A DNA stretch of 64,000 nucleotides from Siphonodentalium dalli. Lineage: Eukaryota; Mollusca; Scaphopoda; Gadilida; Siphonodentaliidae. Positions 35,063 to 48,500 of the stretch are shown one piece after another; the stretch's first letter is position 1, and every line of letters starts with the position of its first letter. Both the position numbers and the translations under genes were made by a program. The notes under the pieces are model-generated. The model worked only from the letters and a program-made list of their open reading frames with translations. It was not told the origin of the DNA and searched no databases. The stretch is from contig CP136064.1 of NCBI GenBank assembly GCA_032622095.1, positions 215,402,205 through 215,466,204 on the forward strand, in the 5' to 3' direction.

Positions 35063-36440
35063 TATACCAGGAGACAAACCTCGAAGAGGCTATCATGATA
35101 GATATAGATTGTTTTATGCATGTATGTTCATGCTATGAAATTGCTGACACAGAGAGTAGATGTGAGTACCAGAGCTGTTAAGTTTCATGAATTGTCTGTG
35201 AGACTCCCGGGTTGCCATAGGAAAAACTTCCAAAATAGGGAGACCACCCATTTCTCCCGCATGTGAAGATGCACTATTTGTAACTTCAACACTAAGCAAT
35301 ACTGCTCAAAACTTAAACAAACTGTCGGTAACAACAAGAGTAATGACACATTCATCATCATTCAGTACTAATCAGCAGAGTGAGTCAATTGAGACTAATT
35401 AATTTTCACACCCTTCGTAGCCATGCAAGCTGTCATGATAGTATAGGCAATAGATATTTAATATAACATGAGGATTACATAAGCGAGCATGAATGATAAT
35501 TGTCTGGCACTGCAGTGCAAATAGAATACAACAGAAGGGAGAAAACTGGAATTAGAACAGGAAGTCATTAGGTGTCCTTGACCTTTGAATGTATGCCGAC
35601 ATTTTCACATTCTATGTTCCCAGGTATTACTTTATATAAACATGCATGTATCTTATACTGTATCTGTATAAAACTCAGTTTTTATTACTGTTTTTTAAGG
35701 TGTATATATATTAAATAAAATAAGCACAAATAGAAACTCATAAAACTATGTAATCTTCATCATAAAAATGATAAAAAGATGAATACATACTGCAAAAATA
35801 TCCCGCAAAAATCTCCCAAAAAACTTAACAGGTCTGGTGAGTACATACTGTATACAAGTATATTCCTACCCATATTGAAACATGGTTAGTAGGCAAGAAG
35901 TGACATGATGGGCAGTTGCTTCACATACCCACATATAAAATTGACCTAGCAACCTGTTTATATTAAAAGCATGGCTTGGTAATAAATTTGAGCAGGTCCC
36001 AAAACTTAATCACTATGCACTAATATATAACTATTCTGAGGTTTCCAACAATTCTCTCATGTGGTCTCGATTTAAAACAATGAGCAGCCTCAAACTAATT
36101 AATTATATAGTGCTTTAAGTGCCCAAAATAATATTGAGACGATACACATTTGCTGTTAGTAAATGTACCCATTATATTAAATAAATTCATTTCATAATCT
36201 GTAATTTCCAGTTCTCACTTAAACATCCAGAAAGAATAAATATTCCTGCAGAATAGAATTTCCATTGAACTTCCTTCCGATGATTTCTCCAATAATCACA
36301 TTGATGTGTAATGTGGCCCATGATCGAGTGGAGAAAACTAACAGCGTGTTGCCGACGTAACCTCCAAGGAAACATGTTGATTGGCCCAGGAAATGATCAC
36401 ATGGTTCGTCAGTGTGTAAAGTATAGCAGACGACAACACA
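35063..36440. other. Rab5 3' flank
   Basis: The minus-strand Rab5 transcript must end somewhere here. A minus-strand AATAAA (plus TTTATT at 35681-35686) is one candidate poly(A) signal, giving a 3' UTR of about 750 nt; the true end cannot be fixed from sequence. No other gene seen. Confidence 0.4.
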
Positions 36441-36553
36441 CTACTTGCTGCAGCAGCCTCCTTCTGACTGCTGATTTTGTTCGTTATTCAGTCTGACACC
36501 TTGTTGTCGTGGCTGCGCCTGTCCACCAACATCACTTTTTGGTAACTTTTTAG
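36441..36553 (-). CDS. Rab5: Rab5 coding exon 5 (residues 178-214) and stop
   Basis: Acceptor TTTTTCAG. Encodes KKLPKSD, a Gln/Asn-rich hypervariable tail and the prenylated GGCCSK end, followed by TAG. Confidence 0.95.
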
Positions 36554-39500
36554 CTGAAAAAAGAATCAAATGGAGGTTATCAACAGGAATGAAGATATGA
36601 CATAAGAGAAAAACTACAATGCACATATATCGTGACACACAGTCACCTTTAGGTTAACCATCACCACTTATATCTGATACACACCTAATTTTAAATATTA
36701 AAATGCAACTGTTAAACACATATACCAAGTTTGATTCTGAACAGGTCGTCCAAATTTGAGTTATAGATCGGAAGTGAAAATGTTAACGGACAGACGGACG
36801 GACAACATAATACGTCCTTTATTATCAAACTAATAGTAGGGAAATACACATTCCAAATGTTTCAGATAAAATAATCCAAACTGGAGTTATCGGTCAGAAA
36901 CAAAATATGTTCACAGAGGGTCAAATAATAAGTAGAAAGATGGCAGTAACTCACGTAGAAATAATTGTACGGAACCCATATATTTTTAGCTGGGAAATAC
37001 ACATACCAACTTTGGTTGAGATCAAATAATCCAAACAGGAGTATCGGTCGGAAACCAAAATGTTTTGAAATTGGTAGATTTCTAAGTCGAAAAAGGACCG
37101 TAACACACGTAAAAATAATTGGACAGAACCCATAATCGAACTTGGAATCGGTTGGAAAACAAAAATGTTAACGGATGGACAACTTTTTTACAAAAGGGCG
37201 TATACTAAAGATTAATCTCCTTAATCTAAACTTTTGTCACTTACCTATTGCCAAAAATATATCATTAACGTTCATTGCAGTTTTTGCTGATGTTTCCATG
37301 AACAACAAGCTGTTCTCTTCTGCATAAGACTGTGCTTCCTGGATGAAAAAAAAATGTTTGGCAGATCAAGCAAAACAGCAAATTAAACTAGAAATGTGAC
37401 CATTTACTTTCAATAAGAATACCCTGGCGAGTAGGTGATGCACATGCAGTATTCAGCATACTTAGGCCATGGTTAATTAAGGTTATGTTCAGCGTTATCC
37501 AGGATTCTGATAATTTTATGCTAAATGTGGTGATTATCTATTATTAGTTATTCTCAGGTTTCTGAAGTTACTAATATTGTACAATGTAATTATGATATAA
37601 CTAAAAGTGATGTGAAACACTCCGATATGGTGACAAATATAAATGGAGAATAATCTTGTTCAAAGTAGTTCAAAGTAATAATTTTTACAAATAGAATATC
37701 CAAATTGACAACGCACACAGTCATTCTTATATATGAAATAAATGCAGTGACTCTCGATGGGGAAATCGTTTTCGTTTGTTTATTGCCAATAGATGCATCC
37801 TGAATCGAGTAGTAAATATTTACAATTGAGCGTAGTTCTGACGATGTTTTCTATGGAGTGGTATGATCGATTTGCTTAAAATTTTCAGTGATGTTAGTAG
37901 AATGTTACATTCCTACAGTTGTCATAGCGCCTGAATACTAACTTATCAGTTTCACGCACCCGAACAAGTACATAATATGGCTTTAAGTATTAACACCGAT
38001 CTTGTTTACATTAATTTGATGTGAATGAAGCATCTGTCTAGGGACTAAGATTAACTGCGCCTTAACCAGAGATGAAAGAGGGTATCTCTTAAAATCCCTG
38101 AAACAGAGCGCAGCGAAAAAAATTTGGCCGGGGTCCAGGGGCCGCATAGGCCCCTGGAAGCTCTAGGGTTTTTGAAGCTCTGAGATTGATTCTCAGCCTC
38201 TCCTGGCAGCTTTTCTGGCTTTATTATAGTGGCATTTTTTGGCTGGAAAGTTCAAATTTTTAGTCTATATCACAATATTTTAGGAGATCCTCCAATTCAT
38301 TATATTATTAGATTAAGAACATACACAAATATTTGATAGAATGATAACCATACCTCAAAAAGTATTGATTGAGACCATTTGCATTTATACAGAGGTGCTG
38401 TTGTCCATACAGGTACTGCAGTAATTTCACATAGATAGAACACACATTGGAAAGTTCCTTTAGAGTCGGTTGAAGTTGCAAATTAAATAAAGTTAACTCA
38501 TCTATACACTGTACATACAGGTATGGTAAACATAAGATGTTTACTTTTCCATTTTCTTTCTTTTTGGGATTGTGTAGTTTTTTAGTGAACTGCATGGAGA
38601 TTTCCTTTTGGAACCTGTCACTGTATGAACTGATTGTGGTTTAGTAGCAGAAATGTTTTCCTTGATTTGTCCATATTTCCTCACAGACATGATTGAGTTC
38701 TTTATCAGTTTTGCCTTCTGATGTGTGGTTTTTGTTTTTTTGGAAATTTTTGGCAGTTCAAGCAAAGCAGTTTCCTCCTTCTTTTCATTTCTTTTATTTA
38801 ACAACTGTTTCTTATACCGACCATATGAGGTTTGAAGATGGTAACAAACACTCTTGTCTATTTTGTCATGATGAATGTCATCACGATGGAACAACTCCAG
38901 TGAAGATTTATTCTTCGATCGGAGTTCATAACGAACAGTTTGATAAGCCGAATAGGTTCTCGTGTGCAGTCTATTTGTCGTTTTGTTTACGATGTAGTTC
39001 ATACTACTAAAGGACTGCTCAACATGTGGTGATGTAAATATACTTAGGCAGGCTTTTACAATCTTACTAACTGTGGGATATTTGTTATCCTTGAATATTT
39101 TCGCCCACCACAAATCAAGTCTGACCGGTTTCCGTTGGCCATCCACAACTTCCAGAGCATCTGGTAACGTAGGATCTAACTGGATCTTTGATGATTCCAT
39201 GAAGAAGTTATTTCTATCACAATCCTTCAGAACACTTGGGAAAAATGTACACAATTTCTTGAGTGCATCATTTGTCACTCCATGACCAATTGCCTTTGGA
39301 TCAATTGCCGACACATATCGCAAGAACCTGTTGTTCAGGGGGAACTTTTTCAGAATATATTCGGAGGTTTCCACATTGGCATCTCGCACCGAATGTTATT
39401 GGAACACAGATTTCCATCATGCACATTAAGAGGTGCCCCATAGGGGAGAGTGCACCTTTCACGATCACCACCACCAGGAAGGGATTGTTTTTCTTCTGGT

Positions 39501-42500
39501 TGCAATATGCCCTGCTTGACTTTTACATTGAAGAAAGTTGCAGGTAGAGACTGATTTGTTTGTATGTTTTTACGATGTCCACGATGTAGCACTGAGTTTG
39601 AATGTACTTTTAAGGCCTTCTTTCCTTCGTTTCCGTAGCTGATATCTTTGTTGCACCACCAACATTTTGTGAAGCCAGGACGGTCAATTTTTCGCACAAA
39701 GTCAGACAAATAGTCACCATTGGCATCCTTTTCTTGAAGCCAGCTCCATTTAAATTTATTTTTAATATTCTCCTCCTTTTTCGAAAGATCTTCCTGACTT
39801 TTTCAATTCCATCATTTAATGCCGATAACACAAAATAATTATCGCCGATCGAGCAATAAACACTTTGAATTCTTGGAAATATATTGGCGCCAGATCGGCA
39901 CCGTAATTTCAATGTACAATCCATCGCGTTTGGCTGATATTGAAGCATCGCAGAGTCTCTTGCAATAGCAGGGCCAATCAACAGAGGCATCGTAAATAAC
40001 TTTGTCTGTGACGGGTGAATCGAAAAGTTAGCCGGTGCTCGTAATAATGGCCGGCTTTTTTTTTTACAAGAACAACAAATCGCCGGCGAACTTCATCGAT
40101 GTCCGATTTTCGCTTCGCAAACCTCACCCCCTATAATTTTCGTTCGGATTTGTAGTTATCTTAAGAAACAATAACCCAAAGCTGCTTAGTAATGAATATT
40201 GATGAAATAATTCCGGAATTAATTTTCATTCCGGAAGACTTGTGATTTTTTTTAGAAAATCTCGGAAAACTTTCATCTCTGGCCTTAACCCTGGAGTTTC
40301 CTGAAATTTTGCAAAAACCCTAAGCCAATGCATTCTTATATATATGATAATCTCCCATAGGGATCCTCGCATAAATAAGAGAATACATTGGCCTAAAATA
40401 TTTACCTTGACCTTGTAAGCCAGTGCTTTCTCTAATATTTGCGAGGCTCCTTATAGGACTCATTAATATAAGAGAATGCACTGGCAGCTCCAATCATGAA
40501 AAGGTTATTAATGCAGATTAACCTTGCATCCACCATAATTTAATAATGCAGGCTATAAAAGATCACGACCAAAATGTCCCCCAACAAAGGTGGCATGTTT
40601 CAGATCCCTATACTACAAACTGTACGAGAAATTGATTACCACAATATGATACAATGTACATATTCATTGAATATGCCTGGAAAAAATTGACTGGAAAATG
40701 ACGGAATACTGGCTTGGACAAAAGATGCATCCAAGGATGTACAATTCTATGTCGAAAAATGGCCATAACTCCACCAAAATGAGTCCGACTGAACTCACAA
40801 TCGAAGGTGTGCAGGTTCCCCTATAGGTAATCCCTATATGATGTACAATGTCATAATTTTTCATTCTTTATTTCAAATTAAATTAGTTTATATCCATTAT
40901 AAAGTTCTCCCTATATTTTCTGGACCTGGGAAGGTATAATAACCCATGCTTACTATGGACAGAAAAAAACTAAAAAACTAAATTAAAACCCTCGCTCCCG
41001 CATTGATCTTAAAAAAAATAGCCTGATAATCAAGTATCTTTTTTGTTTGGCCTAAGAATGTAATTTGTCATACAGCATCACCAATGTCCAGTTCATGATA
41101 AAGACAGACAAGTGATGACAGAAAACAATGCACATCTTAATCATGAATCTGTTACTAAATGAGTTGCAGATTTGTCAACTTGCAAGGATATATTTCACGA
41201 AAGCGGAGCTCAAGTGAAATGTAACAATGAGTTGCCCACATCAAGTTCGATTAAAGATTTTAAATTCTGATACAAATCATATTCTGTTTATTTAACATCC
41301 TCCTATCGGGTAAACCAATCATTGACTACAACCTCCATTACTATAATTGTAATTAAACCTGACAAAAAACTGTCAATTAATGGAAGCAGATTGCTGGCGT
41401 AAATATATGTCATCTCTCTCTTGAAAACAAAATAAACACGAAGTAGTTCCTGCTTATATTCAATGTGTCCGTTGAATACATGTGCCTTGTGCCTACGGTT
41501 GTGAAATAAATAATAAATATTTTGTTTAATGTGACTGATTAAAGAAAGACCAACCTCATGTTCCACCATTCTTTTGTTGGCTAAATCGGCTTTGTTTCCC
41601 GATAATGCAATAACAATGTTTGGACTAGCCTGCCTCTGTAATTCTTTCACCCATGACTTTGCCCTGCTGAATGTGTCCTGAAAATATTAAATTATTAAAG
41701 GTATAAAGAAGAAATAGATTTATGTTTTGTCATGATAATGTCATGGGAATTTCACTATGAGAAAACTGCAACTACAATCAAAAGGAATGTTTTAATCAGC
41801 TAAATACTTTATCCATGCGGATAATGAGCCACAGCACAAAGTAAATATGGCGGCGATGCCCACATTTACAAGTTCTTACTCGTATGTGAGTCTTCCAAAG
41901 TATGTTCTTTGCGATATAAATGTGGCATTTGTGCGTGATAATGATTTGTTATATCCCATATAATTTGAATAAACTGTTGGATATCAAGCATAATTGATTA
42001 AAGAGTTCATTTGGCCGAGAGCATCTTGTCATATGATCATGAATAGTACATTGACTATGATAGGTCATCGCAAGTGATTTCGAGTCTATGACTGTTTGAC
42101 GTCAAATTAAAAGGTTGTACGTGCACTTTGATGAGGCAACGTCACCAATTATTCCAGTCTATGATGAAATTCTTTGATCATATTTATCAATTATGGTCTT
42201 CAATTTTTATGCTTTGAAGCTTTGGTAATGGTAAATATACTATAATATAGTAGAGCTCATATACTATGAATCAAATCAAAACTTTAACTCAAAATCAAAA
42301 TTTTATTCGATGAATCTAAGGCCCTAATTCATTTATTAGTTTATTCAAGTTATCATACTTATGACTCAAAAAATTAATCAAATACCATTCCCGCACATAC
42401 AAATGTCAGGTCTCACTGAATGTTTTTTCATCTCAGTCATGTACATGTAAATTAATTTTTGTAACACCTTCATTCATACCTGGTTTGTGATATCATATAC

Positions 42501-45500
42501 AACAATGGCAGCCTGAGCTCCTCTGTAATACATCGGTGCCAAGCTGTGATATCGCTCCTGTCCTGCAGTGTCCCATATCTCAAATTTCACTGTCGTGTCA
42601 TCTAGACAGACTGTTTGTGTGAGAAATGCAGCTGAAAAAGAGAGCAAATCTCAAATTATTAATCATCGCTGAAACAATTCTGAATGTGGCAGAAATGATT
42701 AGAAGTTTAAGACCTGCAATAAAATTTACAACAAAACAATAGGATAGGATAGTCTGAGAGATGCTTTTAAAGAATTATGCAGGGTGTCCGCTATGGGTTT
42801 AGGAAAAGGAACCCTAAAACCGCTAGGGGAAAATCTCAGTCCATTCCATGCAACTAACTATTTTTTAAAATCAAAATTTTGAAAAACTAACGCCGTTATA
42901 ACTTCTGCGAGGGTAACCTGAGTCACCGTATCAAATTTGGTCGAAATCGGTCCAGGGGTCTTGGAGAAAAATCCTGACAGACGGACAGACACTACTCTTT
43001 TAAATACATGTATATTAGATGAGTAAATCAGATCAGAATTTTTTTTTTAGCCCATTTCTGAGTTGATTCCTTGACTTTATCTACTTATATACCTGTAGAT
43101 GTCTACAGAAATATAAGTAGATAGAGTAAACAAATTGTAATTGTGTTCTTATCTGTAACAAACTAAAAGGAAAACTAATGCAAGGGTGTTGTCATTAGAC
43201 ATTTTGCGACAAAACCTTTAAGTTACTGGCAGGTCAAAAGCAACAACAGTAGATGAAACTGTTAAAATTTCCAATTTATTTCTATATCTAACTACAATAT
43301 ATTAACGAAAACATTTTTGATATCATTAAATATCCGGATCAACCTTTATTGGCCAGTTTGATAATATTAAAACTCCATCTTATTTATATGATGTTGATTG
43401 TAAACTTGGTCTAGTTTGCATGAGACTGACATCTGGCCTGCATAATCATTAAACAGTTCAAATCCGCGAAGGACCTACATGTGTTCAAGTCTGAGTTTAG
43501 TGTGCCTGTCGTTTGCAGAATGAGGTCCCCAGAGGGTGAATTTAGTTACACTATCCCACATAGCAGGCTGGCATCACTAAATTCACCCTCTGGGGACCTC
43601 ATTCTGCAAATGACAGACACCATATCCTTGACAAGGACATCTCATTTCAGCATGGTTCCCAACAAGCCTGAGTTTAGTGTGCCTGTCATTTGCAGAATGA
43701 GGTCCCCAGAGGGTGCATTTAGTGACGCAATCCCACATAGCAGGTTAGCATCACTAAATTCACCCTTTGGGGACCTCATTTGACAAAGGCCTCATCTTCT
43801 CTGGAAAGTTTATCAAAATTGGCAGATGACACATTACAAAATTGAGGTTCCCAACGGATGTACATCACAATATTCACCATTCAGGAACTTAAATCTGAGT
43901 ATGTCTCCCATGAGGTCATGCAGATTGAAGTCCCCAGAGGGTGAATTTGGTGACAATAGCCTGCTGGATAGCATCACTAATTTCACCCACTGGGGTCCTC
44001 ATTCTGCAAATGACAGGCACACTAAACTCAGGCTTGCATGTGTTATTTGACAACATAATGACAATGTAACGCCCCCATGATGTGGGCGCAGTGCACTCCC
44101 TTTGTGAACTGAAGTTTTAGTTCAAATTTGTAGCACTCTTGTCGGTGATTAGATATGCCACTGTATCGACGGTCAACTGTGCTGCTGACTGGGGCTGAGT
44201 GAACAACGGACAATGCATGTGATAACACATGCGTATTACATGTACATGTGTATATGCGTGTGAGTGAGTGGACTGTAAATGAGATTATGTGCGCTTGTGT
44301 TATAGATGTCAGTTGGTTATTATGTAGTTCAGAGTAAAAGTGTGTTACAGTATATGCAGTACTTTGCTTTTTCGACTCCTTCTATCTTCCCCATACTTAT
44401 ACATACATGTGTACTTCCCAAAATTTGGTCCCTCTAACAGGATCCCTGGACTAATCGTGAATTCAACAAAGGAATGCACAAACATAAGGATATGGGTATA
44501 GCTAGTTCGCAAGGCCGATGCTCTCATGGACTTACAATCTCTGGAGTACGCAGAGGAACTCTTAGATATTCAATGGCTGATCAGAACTAATGTTAAAACC
44601 TTTGGTTGATCATCCTGAGATCTAACAGAACACATAGAGAATGATGTGTATCTCAGAAAAATTGATCTTATACATTAGAGGATGCTATGTGAGGTGTACG
44701 AGAAAGGTGTCCCATGATTGGACAGTGTCTTGATGGATATCTAGATGTACATGTAAGATAAACGTTCACAACACAGCTGATACAAAATTTCCCTGTCTAG
44801 CAAAGCAGTCCCTCAGGCGCTTTGCGCGATGACAGACGTTCAACCAACGTTCGTGTGACCGATGGTCTGAACCCAGTAAATACAGAGCTCTTTACAGCTG
44901 CTTTGCTTCTCCTTGCAACTTGATTCCTTGTCAGATATATCCTCAGTCAGATTGTCTTGCTTCTGGAGAACACACTAGTATACTCAGAATTCCATACGAG
45001 AGCGATGTGCTCTCTGATGTGCTCATGCCTGTATGTGAATTTGCGAATGAGGTACTACATGGTTCACAGACACTAGATAGTTTTCAGTCTCTTGGAAATT
45101 TGAACTTGATAGTTAATTCGCGTGACATATTTTCATATATTGTTTTAGGTCTTCTAGACGCGTATTCTGTATTTTAATATGAATTACTCAGATACTTGGC
45201 AATCCCGAACAAATTCACTTTTGGATTGAATTTCAAGATGTCCACAGCGTGCCAAATTTTGAATGGATATTTCAATGGAAATTTAAATCTGCGCTGCTTC
45301 TGACTTTGGACTTCTGCTCGGAGCTCCCAGAGGATGTCGTGAATCAGATATGCCACTGCATCGGATGGTCAACTGTAGTGACGATTGTGGCTGAGTAAAC
45401 AATTGACAATGTACGTGACAACACATGTGGTATGATATGATCATGAGTGAGTGAACTTTGATTGTGACTATGTGCGCTTGTGTTGTTGATGTCAGTTGGT

Positions 45501-48500
45501 GATTATGCAGTTCAGAGAATAGATGTGTTACAGTATATGCCATACATGTACTTTGCAAAATGGACTCCTTCTATCTTCCCGATACTTATACATATTTCCC
45601 CGACAACTCTACGAGTACTAGCTTTGGCCAAACCCCCGACAATATGTAGCCTTCTTTCTCATGGTACATGCATACTGTATGAGACTAGAGCCCAACAAAT
45701 TTATAACATAACAGATTAAATTGACATGTGATCATATAAATGAGAGATAAAATAATCATGCATTATTTGTCATGGAAGGTTCAGGAATCATAGAGATATG
45801 CACAATTAGGACAATACATGAGATATTGTTCAGGATCCTTGTTAACATGGCCGCTGCTTCAACTGCATTTTGGAAAATGGATAAGTTCAGGTACAGCCAT
45901 TGCTATAAATATGGTATTAAGTATGGTGCTTATATATCAGGCGAGCAAAATTCTCGAAAATCACACGCCAAACTCGGTCCTGATGAAGTTAAACATTAAC
46001 GAAAGCGCTAGACCTATACTGCAGGTTATCTGAGTGTTGAAGCTTTTTCTCAGGAGTTTTATCTCGATTTTTTGCCGTGCTTATATATATATATATCACT
46101 TCGACTCAATTCTATTTTAAATTCGGATATGATCACAGTATCATTGCACAGAGGTATCTAACCTCTTATTTCGTTTACTCGCCGGGGTATTTGTAATGAA
46201 TGATAAGCCTGACATTTTTCATGAACAGTCTTATACATGTATAGTATAGTAATCCTTGGTCTCAAACAACTATCTTTGAGATATGAACATAATTTCACTG
46301 TCGAGTTCCATTGTACTTGTCCTCTTGTAATGCCATTCCTTGCTCTCATTTAATTCAGCACTATAAATTGATGTGGAACACTCCACTGAGGTGTTCGGAA
46401 TGGAATAACAAATCATACCAGTAAATGTGTTATCGGTTCCATAAAGCACGGTAGTGGTGACCAGACCACCTATATACAGCCTCATAGATACAGCTATGCT
46501 CTACATGTAATTATTGGACCACTTTAACGAGGTTTTAGGCAGGTAACGACCGTGGTCGTACCTCCAGTCAACACTGTCAAGTGGTATCACCGCAAACGCT
46601 AGCGGTTGACATGCGGTATATCTTACCACGGTAATTTTTTAACTGTGATAACCAAGTAAATTACCGCCGTGTTAATTTGTTTGCAATCGCAATAATGGCG
46701 AATTCAATTTAGATAATTTGGAACATATCAGCGTTTGACATCTGGCGCCATTTTCAATCACCAAGTTTTCAAATCACAAATACCATATCATTATCTACAC
46801 CATCAGGGGTAACTTTAATTTCAAATTAACTAAACACAAAATATTCCAATTAATAAACTGCTTACGGTTTATTCAACATACCAAGTTGGTCACCGACCAA
46901 CATTTTCGATTGCATCATCAATGCAGCTTTACGTTACAGTAGAAATAAACAACTTCTCTGGTGTGGGTATAATGCAGACTTTAAATTTTTTTAATTCATA
47001 TAGACATTGCATGAAGAATACGGTCTAACTGGGATTGCGAGGTGGTACTGCAAACAGGCGGTATAATTGACAGTGGTACTGCAGTAATACTGGTGGTCAA
47101 CCTCATTACTTAAGGAGGGTCGATTATTAGAGCATAGCTGTATTAATCAGATGTAGGCACAATTAATCTTGATCTAATGTCCATTGAGCTGTCAATTCCT
47201 CAGGTGTGACGCCAAATCTGGTTTCATTTCAGACCATTTCATCTAATTCAGACTTCAGATTAACTGAATTTTGGCATTATCCAAGATAATCTTTTTGATA
47301 TATTTGACTGCGAGGAAGTTCAAAGCCCTGATATTTGATTGATTTGCGGATGAATTCGCTGAGCAATTATATTGAGGCTTTTGGCGGCAGTTTATACTTA
47401 GCAACAGACACTGTATGTTCTTTTTTTGTGAACTGAATCATCACGTGTGCTCCAATGTGGGTGCCTTCTTGGCAGAACTACCGGTATGCATGATCAATTG
47501 ACTCAATTCTGTGTCCTTAATCTTGGGATCCAAATAATAGTACTGGGCAGAATAATAGCACAGGGAGGAAATTTCCAATAATTCTAATAATAGGTCACAA
47601 TAAAATAGGGTGGATCACCAAAAACATTGTACAATTTTTCAGTTCTGGTGATGGGTGACATTTTAGTGGAGATTATAGTTGACAAAGCTTAATAACATAC
47701 AGACCCAAATAAGGACAATATAGGGTGGTTTTTCCTGGAAAATTAATAGACATACGGACACCCAGACTATGAGAGTAGTCAAGTAGTAAAGACGGTGAGA
47801 TTTTTTTTTCTGAAGCTACCGGTACTTCTTCATACCACTGCTACTGCTTCGAGAACAGGCTAATGGCGCATTACATTCAAAACACTTTGCTTTTGTATTT
47901 GTCACTTGGGTAGTCGAGACAGTAGTCCCAAGCCTGGCTTGTTTCATTATTTGGTCTGGAACATGTAGCCATGGTTGGAGGATTAAAATTCAACTGATTT
48001 TAGCAATAAGATGAAAAGTCGGTGTCGGTGTATACTTGTTCACTTGTGATACACATACACCATGTAATATACCGTTAAGTAGTAACATACACAGAATTTA
48101 TATGAGAACGATTTATGTGTGTGGTGGAGTTTGACAAGTACGGGGGTGTACTATCCAAGCAGGGTGACATTAAAATGGCATAATGTTTTATCACTGACTG
48201 ACATACATGTAGTGTTCAGGGAGTCAGCAGATATAACTTTTGTCACAATGTGACAGCAACAACTCCACACAATCTTGTTATCAGCAGAATGATCAATGGA
48301 GTCATGGTGTTCACTCAGCAGCCATTACAGAAAAGCTCAATTCCCTAACATCTATAGTTCAGTCATCAATCGCCATCTCAATGTCATTCGCATACATGAT
48401 ATGTTATGTTTGGCGTGTGAGTTTTTCACTATGACAACTGACCTGCCAGGTGCAGAAAACAAGTGAGCGAAATTAACTATCAAAATTAAATTCTGTTTCA

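Noticed and set aside
36311-36496. Plus-strand ORF overlapping Rab5 exon 5
   Set aside because: It is antisense to a conserved coding exon and shows no homology of its own.
39073-39285. Plus-strand ORFs at 38693-39547
   Set aside because: They are antisense shadows of the transposase remnant.
43481-43783. 100-codon ORF with repeated [11 protein letters not shown] peptide
   Set aside because: The repetition comes from family E hairpins; the same peptide is read from the copies at 17926, 18930 and 29842. No protein family is implied.
44920-45177. 85-codon ORF in Rab5 intron 1 as an alternative exon
   Set aside because: It has no similarity to any Rab5 region and no convincing splice sites.
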